A DNA stretch of 64,000 nucleotides from Jannaschia seohaensis (GTDB lineage Bacteria; Pseudomonadota; Alphaproteobacteria; Rhodobacterales; Rhodobacteraceae): contig NZ_UETC01000001.1 in the NCBI RefSeq assembly GCF_900116765.1, forward strand, positions 496,001 to 560,000. The letters are read 5' to 3'. The first letter of the stretch is position 1; each line of letters begins with the position of its first letter. The position numbers and the translations under genes were made by a program. Positions 44,763-53,794 of the stretch are shown piece by piece. A model generated the notes under the pieces. The model was not told where the DNA came from, ran no database searches, and saw nothing but the letters and a program-made list of their open reading frames with translations.

Positions 44763-45503
44763 ATGGGCGAGGCAATGCAAACGCCCCTGCGCCGCGCGGC
44801 CGCCGTGCTTCGCGACGCGCTCTATCCCCGCACCTGCCTGCTCTGCGAGACGCGGGTCGAGGCGGAGTTCGCGCTCTGCCCCGCCTGCTGGTCCGAGACG
44901 CCGTTCATCTCCGGCGCCTCCTGCGATCTCTGCGGCACCGGCTTGCCCGGGGCCGAGGACGGCCCGGCCCGCTGCGACGACTGTTTGACCCTCGCACGGC
45001 CTTGGGACGCGGGGCGGTCGGTGCTGGCCTATTCGGGGAAGGGGCGGGCGATGGTTCTGGCGCTCAAGCATGGCGACCGGACCGAATTGGCGCGCGCCGC
45101 CGCCCATTGGATGGCCCGCCGGGCCCGGGATCTGATCGGCCCGCAGACCGTCTTCGTTCCGGTCCCGATCCATCGCTGGCGCCTTCTGAAGCGGCGCTAC
45201 AACCAGTCGGCTCTGATCGCGAGGCACCTCGCGCACGGAACGGGCGGCCGCTTCGCGCCCGAGGCGCTGCGCCGCATCCGCCAGACCGAAAGCCAGGACG
45301 GCAAGACCGGACCTGAGCGATTCGCCAACATGCAACACGCCATCGCCCCGGGCGGGGACGACTTAGCGGGGGCCGAGATCGCCCTGATCGACGACGTGAT
45401 GACGTCGGGCGCGACGCTTGCTGCCTGTTCCGACGTCATTCGCGGTATGGGCGCCACTCGGATCACGGTCCTGACCCTCGCCCGCGTTGCGAAGGACGGA
45501 TAG
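44763..45503 (+). CDS. ComF-family phosphoribosyltransferase-like protein
   Basis: 246 residues. The N-terminal zinc-finger region has CLLC, CPAC, CDLCG and CDDC; the PRTase domain ends with IALIDDVMTSGATL (PRPP loop). ComF proteins are linked to DNA uptake in competent bacteria, but the family is widespread in non-competent ones. Start codons at 44760 (GTG), 44763 and 44775 are all possible, with no strong ribosome binding site deciding between them. Confidence 0.85.
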   Translation: MGEAMQTPLRRAAAVLRDALYPRTCLLCETRVEAEFALCPACWSETPFISGASCDLCGTGLPGAEDGPARCDDCLTLARPWDAGRSVLAYSGKGRAMVLALKHGDRTELARAAAHWMARRARDLIGPQTVFVPVPIHRWRLLKRRYNQSALIARHLAHGTGGRFAPEALRRIRQTESQDGKTGPERFANMQHAIAPGGDDLAGAEIALIDDVMTSGATLAACSDVIRGMGATRITVLTLARVAKDG

Positions 45504-45542
45504 TTACATATATGTCGCGCGACTCTTCGTTAGGACCGCGCC

Positions 45543-45800
45543 ATGAAACCCGTCACGATCTATACCCAGCCGCTTTGCGGTTTCTGCACCAGGGCGCTGC
45601 GCCTGCTCTCCGCCAAGGGCGCTCCCGTCACCGAGATCGACACCGCCCGGGTCAAGGGTTCGCGGGCCGAGATGACCCAGCGCGCGAACGGCCGGACATC
45701 GACCCCGCAGATCTTCATCGGCGATACCCATGTCGGCGGTTGCGACGATCTTTTCGCGCTGGAGCATACGGGCAAGCTGGACGCGATGCTGCAAGACTGA
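45543..45800 (+). CDS. grxC: Glutaredoxin 3
   Basis: An 85-residue dithiol glutaredoxin, reducing disulfides with glutathione. The active site is CGFC rather than the classical CPYC; TSTPQIFI holds the cis-Pro and GGCDDL binds glutathione. It shares one base with the next gene (TGATG). An ACATATATGT palindrome (45506-45515) lies upstream in the likely promoter zone. Confidence 0.94.
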   Translation: MKPVTIYTQPLCGFCTRALRLLSAKGAPVTEIDTARVKGSRAEMTQRANGRTSTPQIFIGDTHVGGCDDLFALEHTGKLDAMLQD

Positions 45801-46630
45801 TGCGCGCGGGTCTGCTCCAACTCACCTCCTCGGACAATCCGGAGGAGAATATCGAGCAGACCCGCGACCTGCTCGCCGACGCCGTGCGCCTCCGGGCCGA
45901 TTTCGTGGCGACGCCCGAGGTCACGAATTGCGTCTCCATGGATCGGGCCCATCAGAAATCCGTCCTGCGCCCCGAGGCGCGCGATCCGACCTTGGCCGCG
46001 CTCCGCGCCGACGCCGCGGATTACGGGATCTGGCTGCTCATCGGCTCGCTGGCGCTGCGCACGGCCGATCCCGCCGGGCGCTTCGCCAACCGCTCCTTCC
46101 TGATCGACCCGCGGGGCCGGATTATCGCCCGCTATGACAAGATCCACATGTTCGACGTGGAGATCGACGGGACCGAGACCTATCGCGAGAGTGCTGGCTA
46201 CCGCCCCGGCACCCGCGCCACCCTGGCTGAGACCCCATTTGGCAAGGTCGGCATGACGATCTGCTACGATCTCCGCTTTCCAGCCCTGCATCGCAAGCTC
46301 GCGCGGGCCGGGGCCGATATCCTCACGGTGCCCTCGGCGTTTTCGCCGGTGACGGGCGCGGCCCATTGGGAGGTGCTGCTGCGCGCCCGGGCCATCGAGA
46401 CCGGATGCTGGGTCATCGCGCCGGCCCAGACCGGCCTGCACGAGGCCCGCGTCGGACAGCAGAGGCGGACCTATGGGCACTCGATGATCGTGGCCCCCTG
46501 GGGCGAGGTCGTGCTGGATGCGGGCACTGCCCGCGACGCGCATGTGGTCGAGATCGACACGGGCCTCGTCGCCGAAGCGCGCGCCCGCGTCCCCGCAATC
46601 GCCACGCAGCCCGATTGGCACGGGCCGTGA
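45800..46630 (+). CDS. Carbon-nitrogen hydrolase (nitrilase family, Nit-like)
   Basis: A 276-residue amidase. The Glu-Lys-Cys triad is visible as ATPEVTN, YDKIHMFD and ICYDLRFP. Relatives of the Nit1/Nit2 type hydrolyse deaminated glutathione or omega-amides; pairing with glutaredoxin would suit the deaminated glutathione role, which is inference. It starts within the glutaredoxin stop and ends overlapping the MarR start (GTGA). Confidence 0.9.
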   Translation: MRAGLLQLTSSDNPEENIEQTRDLLADAVRLRADFVATPEVTNCVSMDRAHQKSVLRPEARDPTLAALRADAADYGIWLLIGSLALRTADPAGRFANRSFLIDPRGRIIARYDKIHMFDVEIDGTETYRESAGYRPGTRATLAETPFGKVGMTICYDLRFPALHRKLARAGADILTVPSAFSPVTGAAHWEVLLRARAIETGCWVIAPAQTGLHEARVGQQRRTYGHSMIVAPWGEVVLDAGTARDAHVVEIDTGLVAEARARVPAIATQPDWHGP

Positions 46631-47070
46631 GCGGCGAGACCGAACGTCTGGCCACCGCCCTGTTCAGCGAGATGCTGACCGCGGATCAACTCATCCGCGC
46701 GCGCCTCTCCCGCGCTTTGCCCAAGGGGATGGAACTGAGCCATTTCATTGTCCTCAACTACCTGGCCGAGCACCGGGTGGAGCGGACCCCGGCCGAGCTC
46801 GCCCGCATCTTCCACCTCTCCCGCGGGGCGATGAGCAACACGCTCGCGCGGCTGGAATGGGCGGGCCATGTCCATATTCGTCCCGACTGGGACGATGCGC
46901 GGCGCAAACGGGTCGCCATTTCGGGAGCGGGCGTGCGGGCGCGCGACGCGGCGCTTGACGCGATCCGGCCGATTCTGGCGGATGCGGTGGCCGAGACCGG
47001 GACCGACCGCGTGCGCATGGCGATCCCGGTGCTGCGGGCGATGCGGCAGAAATTCTCGCAGGAAGGCTGA
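46627..47070 (+). CDS. MarR-family transcriptional regulator
   Basis: 147 residues from GTG 46627 overlapping the previous stop. The winged helix-turn-helix is ELARIFHLSRGAMSNTLARLEWAGHV, followed by the wing with D-x-R as DWDDARRKRVAIS. N- and C-terminal helices form the dimer. As the last gene of the grxC-nitrilase-marR unit it may regulate that unit or thiol stress; the ligand is unknown. Confidence 0.9.
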   Translation: MSGETERLATALFSEMLTADQLIRARLSRALPKGMELSHFIVLNYLAEHRVERTPAELARIFHLSRGAMSNTLARLEWAGHVHIRPDWDDARRKRVAISGAGVRARDAALDAIRPILADAVAETGTDRVRMAIPVLRAMRQKFSQEG

Positions 47071-47124
47071 GCGGCCGCCGTATGGTGGCGAAGACGGCCG
47101 AGAGGCCGGATGAGCGCGCCGCCC

Positions 47125-47838
47125 TCAGTCCAGGCGCCGCACCATTAGTTGCGGGCCTTCCTTCTTGGTCTCCAGCCGTTTGATGTCGGCCACCAGGTCG
47201 CTCAGCTTGCGCTTGCCATAGGTGCGGGTGTCGAAATCGGTGGCCTCCGCCACGAGCTGGCTGCCGAGCGCGCCCATCTCAAACCATTCGCCGTCCTGGT
47301 CGATCCGCTCCATCGCGCGTAGGATCAGCGGCAGCGCGTCCTGCGGCTTTTTCTTGCCGGGTCGCGCGGCCGTGCCGGCGGATTTCGGCTCCGGCTCCTC
47401 GACAAGGTTCTCGATCTGGATGAAGCGGTTGCAGACCTTGCGCAGGGATTCCGGCGCCTTGCCCTCGCCGATGCCGATGACGTCCAGCCCTTCCTCGCGG
47501 ATGCGCGCGGCGAGCCGGGTGAAGTCGCTGTCGGACGAGACCAGGACGAACCCGTCGAACCGGCCCGAATGCAGGATATCCATCGCGTCGATCACCAGGC
47601 CGATATCCGAGGCGTTCTTGCCCCTTGTATTCGCCGTTTCCTGATGTGCGACCAGCCCCAGCTCCAGCACCTTGTCGGCCCAGAGCCGCAGATGCCCGCC
47701 CGACCAGTCGCCATAGACCCGTCGCAGCGCCGGCTCCCCCAGGCCGGTGATCTCTTTCATGATCGCCTCGGCGTATTTGGCCGGGATGTTGTCGGCATCG
47801 ACGAGGACGGCGAGGAGGGGGCGGTCGCGTTGGGGCAT
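47125..47838 (-). CDS. NYN-domain (LabA/MARF1-like) putative RNase with C-terminal OST-HTH
   Basis: 237 residues. The NYN (PIN-like) domain has the acidic residues of the metal site: LVDADNIP, SDIGLVIDAMDIL and LVSSDSDFTRLA. A Lys/Pro linker leads to a LOTUS/OST-HTH domain (LILRAMERIDQDGEWFEMG to DLVADIKRLE) that binds RNA or partners in relatives. Predicted as a cytoplasmic RNase. GGAG precedes the ATG. Confidence 0.9.
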   Translation of the reverse strand: MPQRDRPLLAVLVDADNIPAKYAEAIMKEITGLGEPALRRVYGDWSGGHLRLWADKVLELGLVAHQETANTRGKNASDIGLVIDAMDILHSGRFDGFVLVSSDSDFTRLAARIREEGLDVIGIGEGKAPESLRKVCNRFIQIENLVEEPEPKSAGTAARPGKKKPQDALPLILRAMERIDQDGEWFEMGALGSQLVAEATDFDTRTYGKRKLSDLVADIKRLETKKEGPQLMVRRLD

Positions 47839-47899
47839 CGGGTTCTCCGGCTGCGGGCCTTCCTGCCTTCGCCGTCATGGCTCCGAGGGTCAAGCGGGT

Positions 47900-49879
47900 T
47901 CAGAACAGCAGCACGTCCTCGACCCGTAGACGGGCCTCTTCCAGCAGGATCGCGACCACCGCGCCGTCGATGGCGAATTCTCCCGTCTCCCGGTCCCATT
48001 CCACCTCGTCGGAGGCCAGCCGGACCCGTGCCTCCTCCGGATCGGCGGGACGCGGGTCGACCGAGCCGCCGCCGAGGTCGAAGAAGCGGTCGTCGATCGC
48101 CAGCCGGTCGCCGGGGGAGAAGTCGAGGATCGTGATCGGCGCGTCGCTGACGTTCAGATCCAGCACGAAGACGTCGTCGCCCGCTCCGCCATACATCGTA
48201 TCCGACCCACCGCGTCCGAACAGGACGTTGTCGCCGCGATTGCCGTCGAGGCGCTGGGCGATGGCGTTGCCGGTGGCGCGCAGATCGTCCGTGCCGAGCA
48301 GCGTCACCCGCTCGATCTCCGCAGTGACGCGGAAATCGACCGACGCGTAGACGCGGTCCTCGCCCTCGCCCGGGGCCTCGATCGCCCGGTCGCCCGGATC
48401 ATCCAGCAGATAGCGGTCGTCGCCGGCCGCGCCGCGCAACACATCCGCGCCCGGTCCGCCATCCAGCCCGTCCGCCCCGTCGCCGCCTTGAAGCGTGTCG
48501 AACCCCGCCGCGCCGCGCAGCAGGTCGTCGCCTCCGCCTCCTTCCAGCCGGTCGGAGCCCTCGCGCCCTTCCAGAACGTCGTTGCCCGCGCCGCCAAGGA
48601 TCCTGTCGTTCCCCGGGGTGCCGACCAACAGCCCGTCCCCCTCGATCGTGTCTCCCTGCTCCGAGAGGAGGACGGTGCGGGCCAGACCGTTCTCGGCGGT
48701 GGCGAAGATATCGTCGCCGGGCCGGAACTCCGTCAGCCAGTTCACCGTCACAGCGCCGTCCGGTCTGGCGGCCAGAGACAGGTTCCGCGGCTCGCCCGCG
48801 CCGGCGAAAAGCTCGGCCGCCTCCGTCCGCGCCGTGCCGTCAGGGCCGAAGAACCGGCCGAGCACGGCCCCCTCGAACGGAGAGACCGGCTCCAATTCGT
48901 CCGGGGAGAGCCAGGCGGCGAAGAAGCCCCCATCCGGGGTGCCGATCACGCGCGGATATTCTTCGCCGAGATCGGGCGCCTCGGTGAGGTCGATCAGCGG
49001 TCCGTCCTCGGCGAGGGCGAGCGCAGGCCCCGAACGATCGACTTCGAAGGTCCGTGCGTAGAGGTCGGAGCCCTGGAGGCCGTCGGAGGTCCGGTCCTCG
49101 CCCAGGAACGCGAGCACGACGCGGTCCCCCGTCAGCGCGGCCAATTCCACGTCGAGCGCCGAGCCGCTCGACGCGGGCGAGATCAGCGTCTCGTCCACCA
49201 GGGTCGCGCCGTCCGGATCGAGCACCTGCACCACGAGCCCTTCGAGCTTCAGCGCCTCGCCCCGCTCCGGCCCGAAATCCGTGCCGAAGCTGCGATAGGA
49301 CAGCACGATCTCGCCGCCGTCCAGGGTGACGAGATCGGGTGCGACCTGCCGGCCGCTCAACGTCTGGTTGACGATCCGCCCGTCCGAGAGCGGCTGGCCC
49401 AAGGCATCGAAGGCCCGCACCCAGAGGTCGGTGTCGACGGGCCCGTTTTCTTCCCAGACGGCGAGAAAGCCATCCGGCGTGGGCGCGAGCGCGACGTCCT
49501 CTTCCGCGAGAAACGGAGTCGACGGATTTACCGGCAGCACATCCGTGCGTGGCGTGCCGTCGCTCTCGAAGACCCGCAGGAACGCCTCGTCCTCGAAGAC
49601 GCCCGGATCGGTAGCCTCCCCCGTCCAGGCCAGGGCAAAGCCGCCATCGGCAAGCTCCGCCAGGGTCGGGCGGCCGAAGAAGACGTCGATGAGGGGGCCC
49701 TCGCTCAGCGTGACCGCCTCAGTCAGCCGCGTGCCGTCGGCCTCGAACAAAGAGACCGCCTCGTCCTGGAGCAGGACGATCCGGCCATCCGCCAATCCCC
49801 AGATCTGGGACCCCCACACATCCGTGCGCGCATCCCCCTCCCAGAAGAAGGGGTCGGTCAGGTAGGTGATCTGTGCCAT
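47900..49879 (-). CDS. RTX protein with a seven-fold repeated N-terminal region
   Basis: 659 residues, no signal peptide. Residues 25-400 contain seven copies of a D-G-[GRF]-x-[VFL]-hydrophobic-W-like motif at about 31, 78, 136, 187, 251, 316 and 374, which suggests a seven-bladed beta-propeller. Residues 420-490 carry glycine-rich RTX nonapeptides (GGAGNDVLEG type) that bind calcium. The C-terminus ends RVEDVLLF. Such proteins leave through type I secretion, with the signal at the C-terminus; no transporter genes are in the window. GC and codon use look like the neighbours. Confidence 0.85.
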   Translation of the reverse strand: MAQITYLTDPFFWEGDARTDVWGSQIWGLADGRIVLLQDEAVSLFEADGTRLTEAVTLSEGPLIDVFFGRPTLAELADGGFALAWTGEATDPGVFEDEAFLRVFESDGTPRTDVLPVNPSTPFLAEEDVALAPTPDGFLAVWEENGPVDTDLWVRAFDALGQPLSDGRIVNQTLSGRQVAPDLVTLDGGEIVLSYRSFGTDFGPERGEALKLEGLVVQVLDPDGATLVDETLISPASSGSALDVELAALTGDRVVLAFLGEDRTSDGLQGSDLYARTFEVDRSGPALALAEDGPLIDLTEAPDLGEEYPRVIGTPDGGFFAAWLSPDELEPVSPFEGAVLGRFFGPDGTARTEAAELFAGAGEPRNLSLAARPDGAVTVNWLTEFRPGDDIFATAENGLARTVLLSEQGDTIEGDGLLVGTPGNDRILGGAGNDVLEGREGSDRLEGGGGDDLLRGAAGFDTLQGGDGADGLDGGPGADVLRGAAGDDRYLLDDPGDRAIEAPGEGEDRVYASVDFRVTAEIERVTLLGTDDLRATGNAIAQRLDGNRGDNVLFGRGGSDTMYGGAGDDVFVLDLNVSDAPITILDFSPGDRLAIDDRFFDLGGGSVDPRPADPEEARVRLASDEVEWDRETGEFAIDGAVVAILLEEARLRVEDVLLF

Positions 49880-49964
49880 GGCAGACGATCCCTTCTGCTC
49901 TATCGGGCCTTTCTGTTCTTTCGGGCCTTTCCGTTCGATCGCGCCGCCGTCGGGTGGCGGCCTT

Positions 49965-51077
<1,113 letters not shown>

Positions 51078-51150
51078 GATGTCCCTCCCGTGATATCGTA
51101 TGATAAGGCATGGGCGAGGCAGACCCGTTTTGCAACGATGGAGAAACGCG

Positions 51151-51393
51151 ATGCGTTGGATGATCCCGCTGATTCTGGTCCTGGCGGCCTGCCAGCAAGG
51201 GGCGGACGATCCCTGCGGGGCGGCGGATTACGCCGGGCTGGTGGGCACGAATATCGCGGCGGTGACGCTGCCCGCCGATCTGGACGCCCGGATCGTGGGG
51301 CCCGACACGGCGGTGACCATGGATTTCATCCCGACCCGCCTCAACATTCGTACCGATGCGGAGGGCACCGTCATGGACCTGACCTGCGGCTGA
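51151..51393 (+). CDS. Lipoprotein with peptidase inhibitor I78 domain
   Basis: 80 residues: signal sequence with lipobox LVLAAC (Cys about residue 14), then a short I78-like domain ([37 protein letters not shown], ending LTCG). I78 proteins are small inhibitors of serine proteases. GGAG lies seven bases before the ATG. The next gene on the same strand, 53 bp away, encodes a membrane protease. Confidence 0.8.
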   Translation: MRWMIPLILVLAACQQGADDPCGAADYAGLVGTNIAAVTLPADLDARIVGPDTAVTMDFIPTRLNIRTDAEGTVMDLTCG

Positions 51394-51446
51394 TCGGTTC
51401 GCCCAGGCCGCTCGCCTGCCCCCTTACCCCCCAAAGGAGACAGACC

Positions 51447-52274
51447 TTGAATACCGAGCGGCGCTTGCTTCCCTTCTTTCTTCTCACCTTCGCGCTCTCC
51501 TGGGTGGTCTTCATTCCTCCGTTCCTCGACTGGATCGGGGTGCCGACACCGATCGGCGGGCCCGGCTACAATGGCTTCGCGAATTTCATTTCCACCTTCG
51601 GCCCTCTTTTCGCGGCGGTGATCCTGCTCTGGCGTGACGGGGGATGGCGGTCCGCGCTGGGATTGCTCAAGAGCGGGTTCGACTTTCGGATCAGACCGCT
51701 CCTGCTCGGAGCCGCGATCCTCCTGCCCGTTGCGACCGCCTGGGTCGCTTCGTCCTTGGTCTCCGCGACCGGCATCGACACGCTTCCGGGCAGCATGGTG
51801 CCCCAGGACCTCGGATACCCCGCCGCCATCTGGTTGGTGCCGGCCTTCCTGTCGATGATGGTCTTCGGCGGCGGCCAGGAGGAGTTCGGATGGCGCGGCT
51901 ACGCCCAGCGGCCGATGCAGACCGCGCTGGGCTTTGCAGGGTCGGCCCTCGCTCTGGGGGCGATCTGGGGTCTCTGGCATCTGCCGCTTTGGATCGTGCC
52001 GGGCGATCCGCATGTCTATATCCCGTTTCCGGTCTTCGTCGTCTTCACGATGGCCTTTTCCGTCCAGATGCTCTGGCTGTTCCAACTCTCGGGCTACAAG
52101 CTCGCGGTCCCCTGGATCATGCACGGGGTGCAGAACACGGTGCTGATCGTGTTTCCGGTCTATCGGCTGGACGCCGCCGGACCTCAGACCGGCCTGTTCG
52201 TCTATGTCGGCCTGAACATCCTCGTCGCCGGCCTGATCCTCCTGGCGAGCGCGCGAGACAGACGAGGGGCCTGA
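51447..52274 (+). CDS. CPBP-family intramembrane metalloprotease
   Basis: A 275-residue inner-membrane protein with about seven helices, related to Rce1/CAAX proteases. The catalytic motifs are EEFGWRG (E-E-x3-R), WGLWHLPLW (second His motif) and WIMHGVQNT. The start is a TTG at 51447 with AAAGGAG seven bases upstream; no ATG fits. Bacterial members act in protein maturation or bacteriocin immunity; the role here is unknown. Confidence 0.88.
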   Translation: MNTERRLLPFFLLTFALSWVVFIPPFLDWIGVPTPIGGPGYNGFANFISTFGPLFAAVILLWRDGGWRSALGLLKSGFDFRIRPLLLGAAILLPVATAWVASSLVSATGIDTLPGSMVPQDLGYPAAIWLVPAFLSMMVFGGGQEEFGWRGYAQRPMQTALGFAGSALALGAIWGLWHLPLWIVPGDPHVYIPFPVFVVFTMAFSVQMLWLFQLSGYKLAVPWIMHGVQNTVLIVFPVYRLDAAGPQTGLFVYVGLNILVAGLILLASARDRRGA

Positions 52275-52394
52275 GGGTGTCGCGGCCGTGGGGCGGGGGC
52301 TGACCCAAGACGGTGCGCTTCGACTCCACGCATTGCGGCGCCGCTGCGCCCGGTGCAGGATGCGGCGATCTTCAGACTCGGAGGCCACGCGGCC

Positions 52395-53672
52395 ATGAAC
52401 GCCCATCTGCACCCCTTCACCGATCCTCGCGCCACCGAGGTCGCCCCCCCGCGGGAGATCGTCTCGGGCGAGGGGGTTCGCGTCACCGATGCGGAGGGCA
52501 ACGTCTTCATCGACGGGATGGCGGGGCTCTGGTGCGCCTCCTTGGGCTTCGCGCCCGAGCGGCTGCGCCGCGCCGCTTCGGACCAGATGGCGAAGCTGGC
52601 CTACTACCACTCCTTCAAGGGCCGCACGACCGACGTGACCGAGCGTCTGTCCAAGGCGCTTGCGGCCCGCCTGCCCGGCGATCTGGGGCATCTCGTCTAC
52701 GGGACCTCCGGCTCGGAGGCGGTCGAGGTCGCGATCAAGATGGCGCGCTACGCCCAGGCCGGTCGGGGGCAGGAGGGACGGACGCGCATCATCGCCCGCA
52801 CGGGGGCCTATCACGGCTCGGTCACGATGAGCGCCGCGCTGACGGGGCTGCAATACGTGCATGACGGCTTCCACCTGCCCGCGAGCGACGTGATCCGCGT
52901 GGGCCGCCCCCATTGGGTCGACGAGGCCGGACCCGGCGAGTCCGAGCGCGCCTTCGCCGACCGTCTGGTGGCCGAACTCGAAGAGATGATCGAGGCCGAG
53001 GGCGCCGACACCATCGCCGCCATGATCGGCGAGCCGGTGATGGGCGCGGGCGGCGTGCTGTTGCCGCCCGAAGGCTATTGGGAAGGCGTGCAGGAGGTTC
53101 TGCGCCGCCACGGCATCCTCTTGATCGCCGACGAGGTCATCACCGGCTTCGGCCGCACCGGGCGCTGGTTCGGCTGCGAGACCTACGGCATCGCGCCCGA
53201 CCTGATGACCATGGCCAAGCAACTGACCGGCGCGGTCTTCCCGCTCTCGGCGGTGGCGATGACGGGCGCGGTGCGCGACTCCGTGGCCGACCGGGCCCAC
53301 GAGTTCGGGATGCTGGGCCATGGCGTGACCTATGGCGGACATCCGGTCGGCGCCGCGGTCGCGCTGGAGACGCTGGCCATCTACGAAGAGATGAAGCTGG
53401 AAGAACGCACGGCCGAGCTGGGCGCGCGACTCGCCGCCGGGCTCGCGCCGCTGCGCCAGCACCCCGACGTGCGCGAGGTGCGGCAGGTGGGCTTCGTTGC
53501 GGGCGTGCAGTTCGATTCCGCCGAGACCGGGCTGCGGGTCGGCGAGGCGGCCGAGGCGCGGGGCGTGTTCCTGCGCATCGTCGGGCCGACGCTGGCGATC
53601 TGCCCGCCCTATGTCGCCACGCCCGAGGATATCGACGAAATCTGCCGCGTGCTGATCGAATCGGCGGGATGA
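52395..53672 (+). CDS. Class III (omega) aminotransferase
   Basis: 425 residues. PLP-dependent, with YGTSGSEAVE (phosphate binding), TGAYHG, GEPVMGAGG, IADEVITGFGRTG (cofactor Asp) and the Schiff-base Lys in MTMAKQLTG. Members transaminate omega-amino acids, putrescine or taurine with pyruvate or 2-oxoglutarate. A GTG at 52353 is an alternative start; GGAGG supports 52395 at a slightly long spacing. Substrate not determined. Confidence 0.92.
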   Translation: MNAHLHPFTDPRATEVAPPREIVSGEGVRVTDAEGNVFIDGMAGLWCASLGFAPERLRRAASDQMAKLAYYHSFKGRTTDVTERLSKALAARLPGDLGHLVYGTSGSEAVEVAIKMARYAQAGRGQEGRTRIIARTGAYHGSVTMSAALTGLQYVHDGFHLPASDVIRVGRPHWVDEAGPGESERAFADRLVAELEEMIEAEGADTIAAMIGEPVMGAGGVLLPPEGYWEGVQEVLRRHGILLIADEVITGFGRTGRWFGCETYGIAPDLMTMAKQLTGAVFPLSAVAMTGAVRDSVADRAHEFGMLGHGVTYGGHPVGAAVALETLAIYEEMKLEERTAELGARLAAGLAPLRQHPDVREVRQVGFVAGVQFDSAETGLRVGEAAEARGVFLRIVGPTLAICPPYVATPEDIDEICRVLIESAG

Positions 53673-53794
53673 CGCCGCTGACCTGACGTCTCACGGCGAC
53701 ACGCGGCTGTCGCACTTGCGCCCTATGCCCTGACCCGTCCACGCTGGCCCGACCGGACCGGCGGAAGACCGGGACGATATTCAGGGAGAATTCC

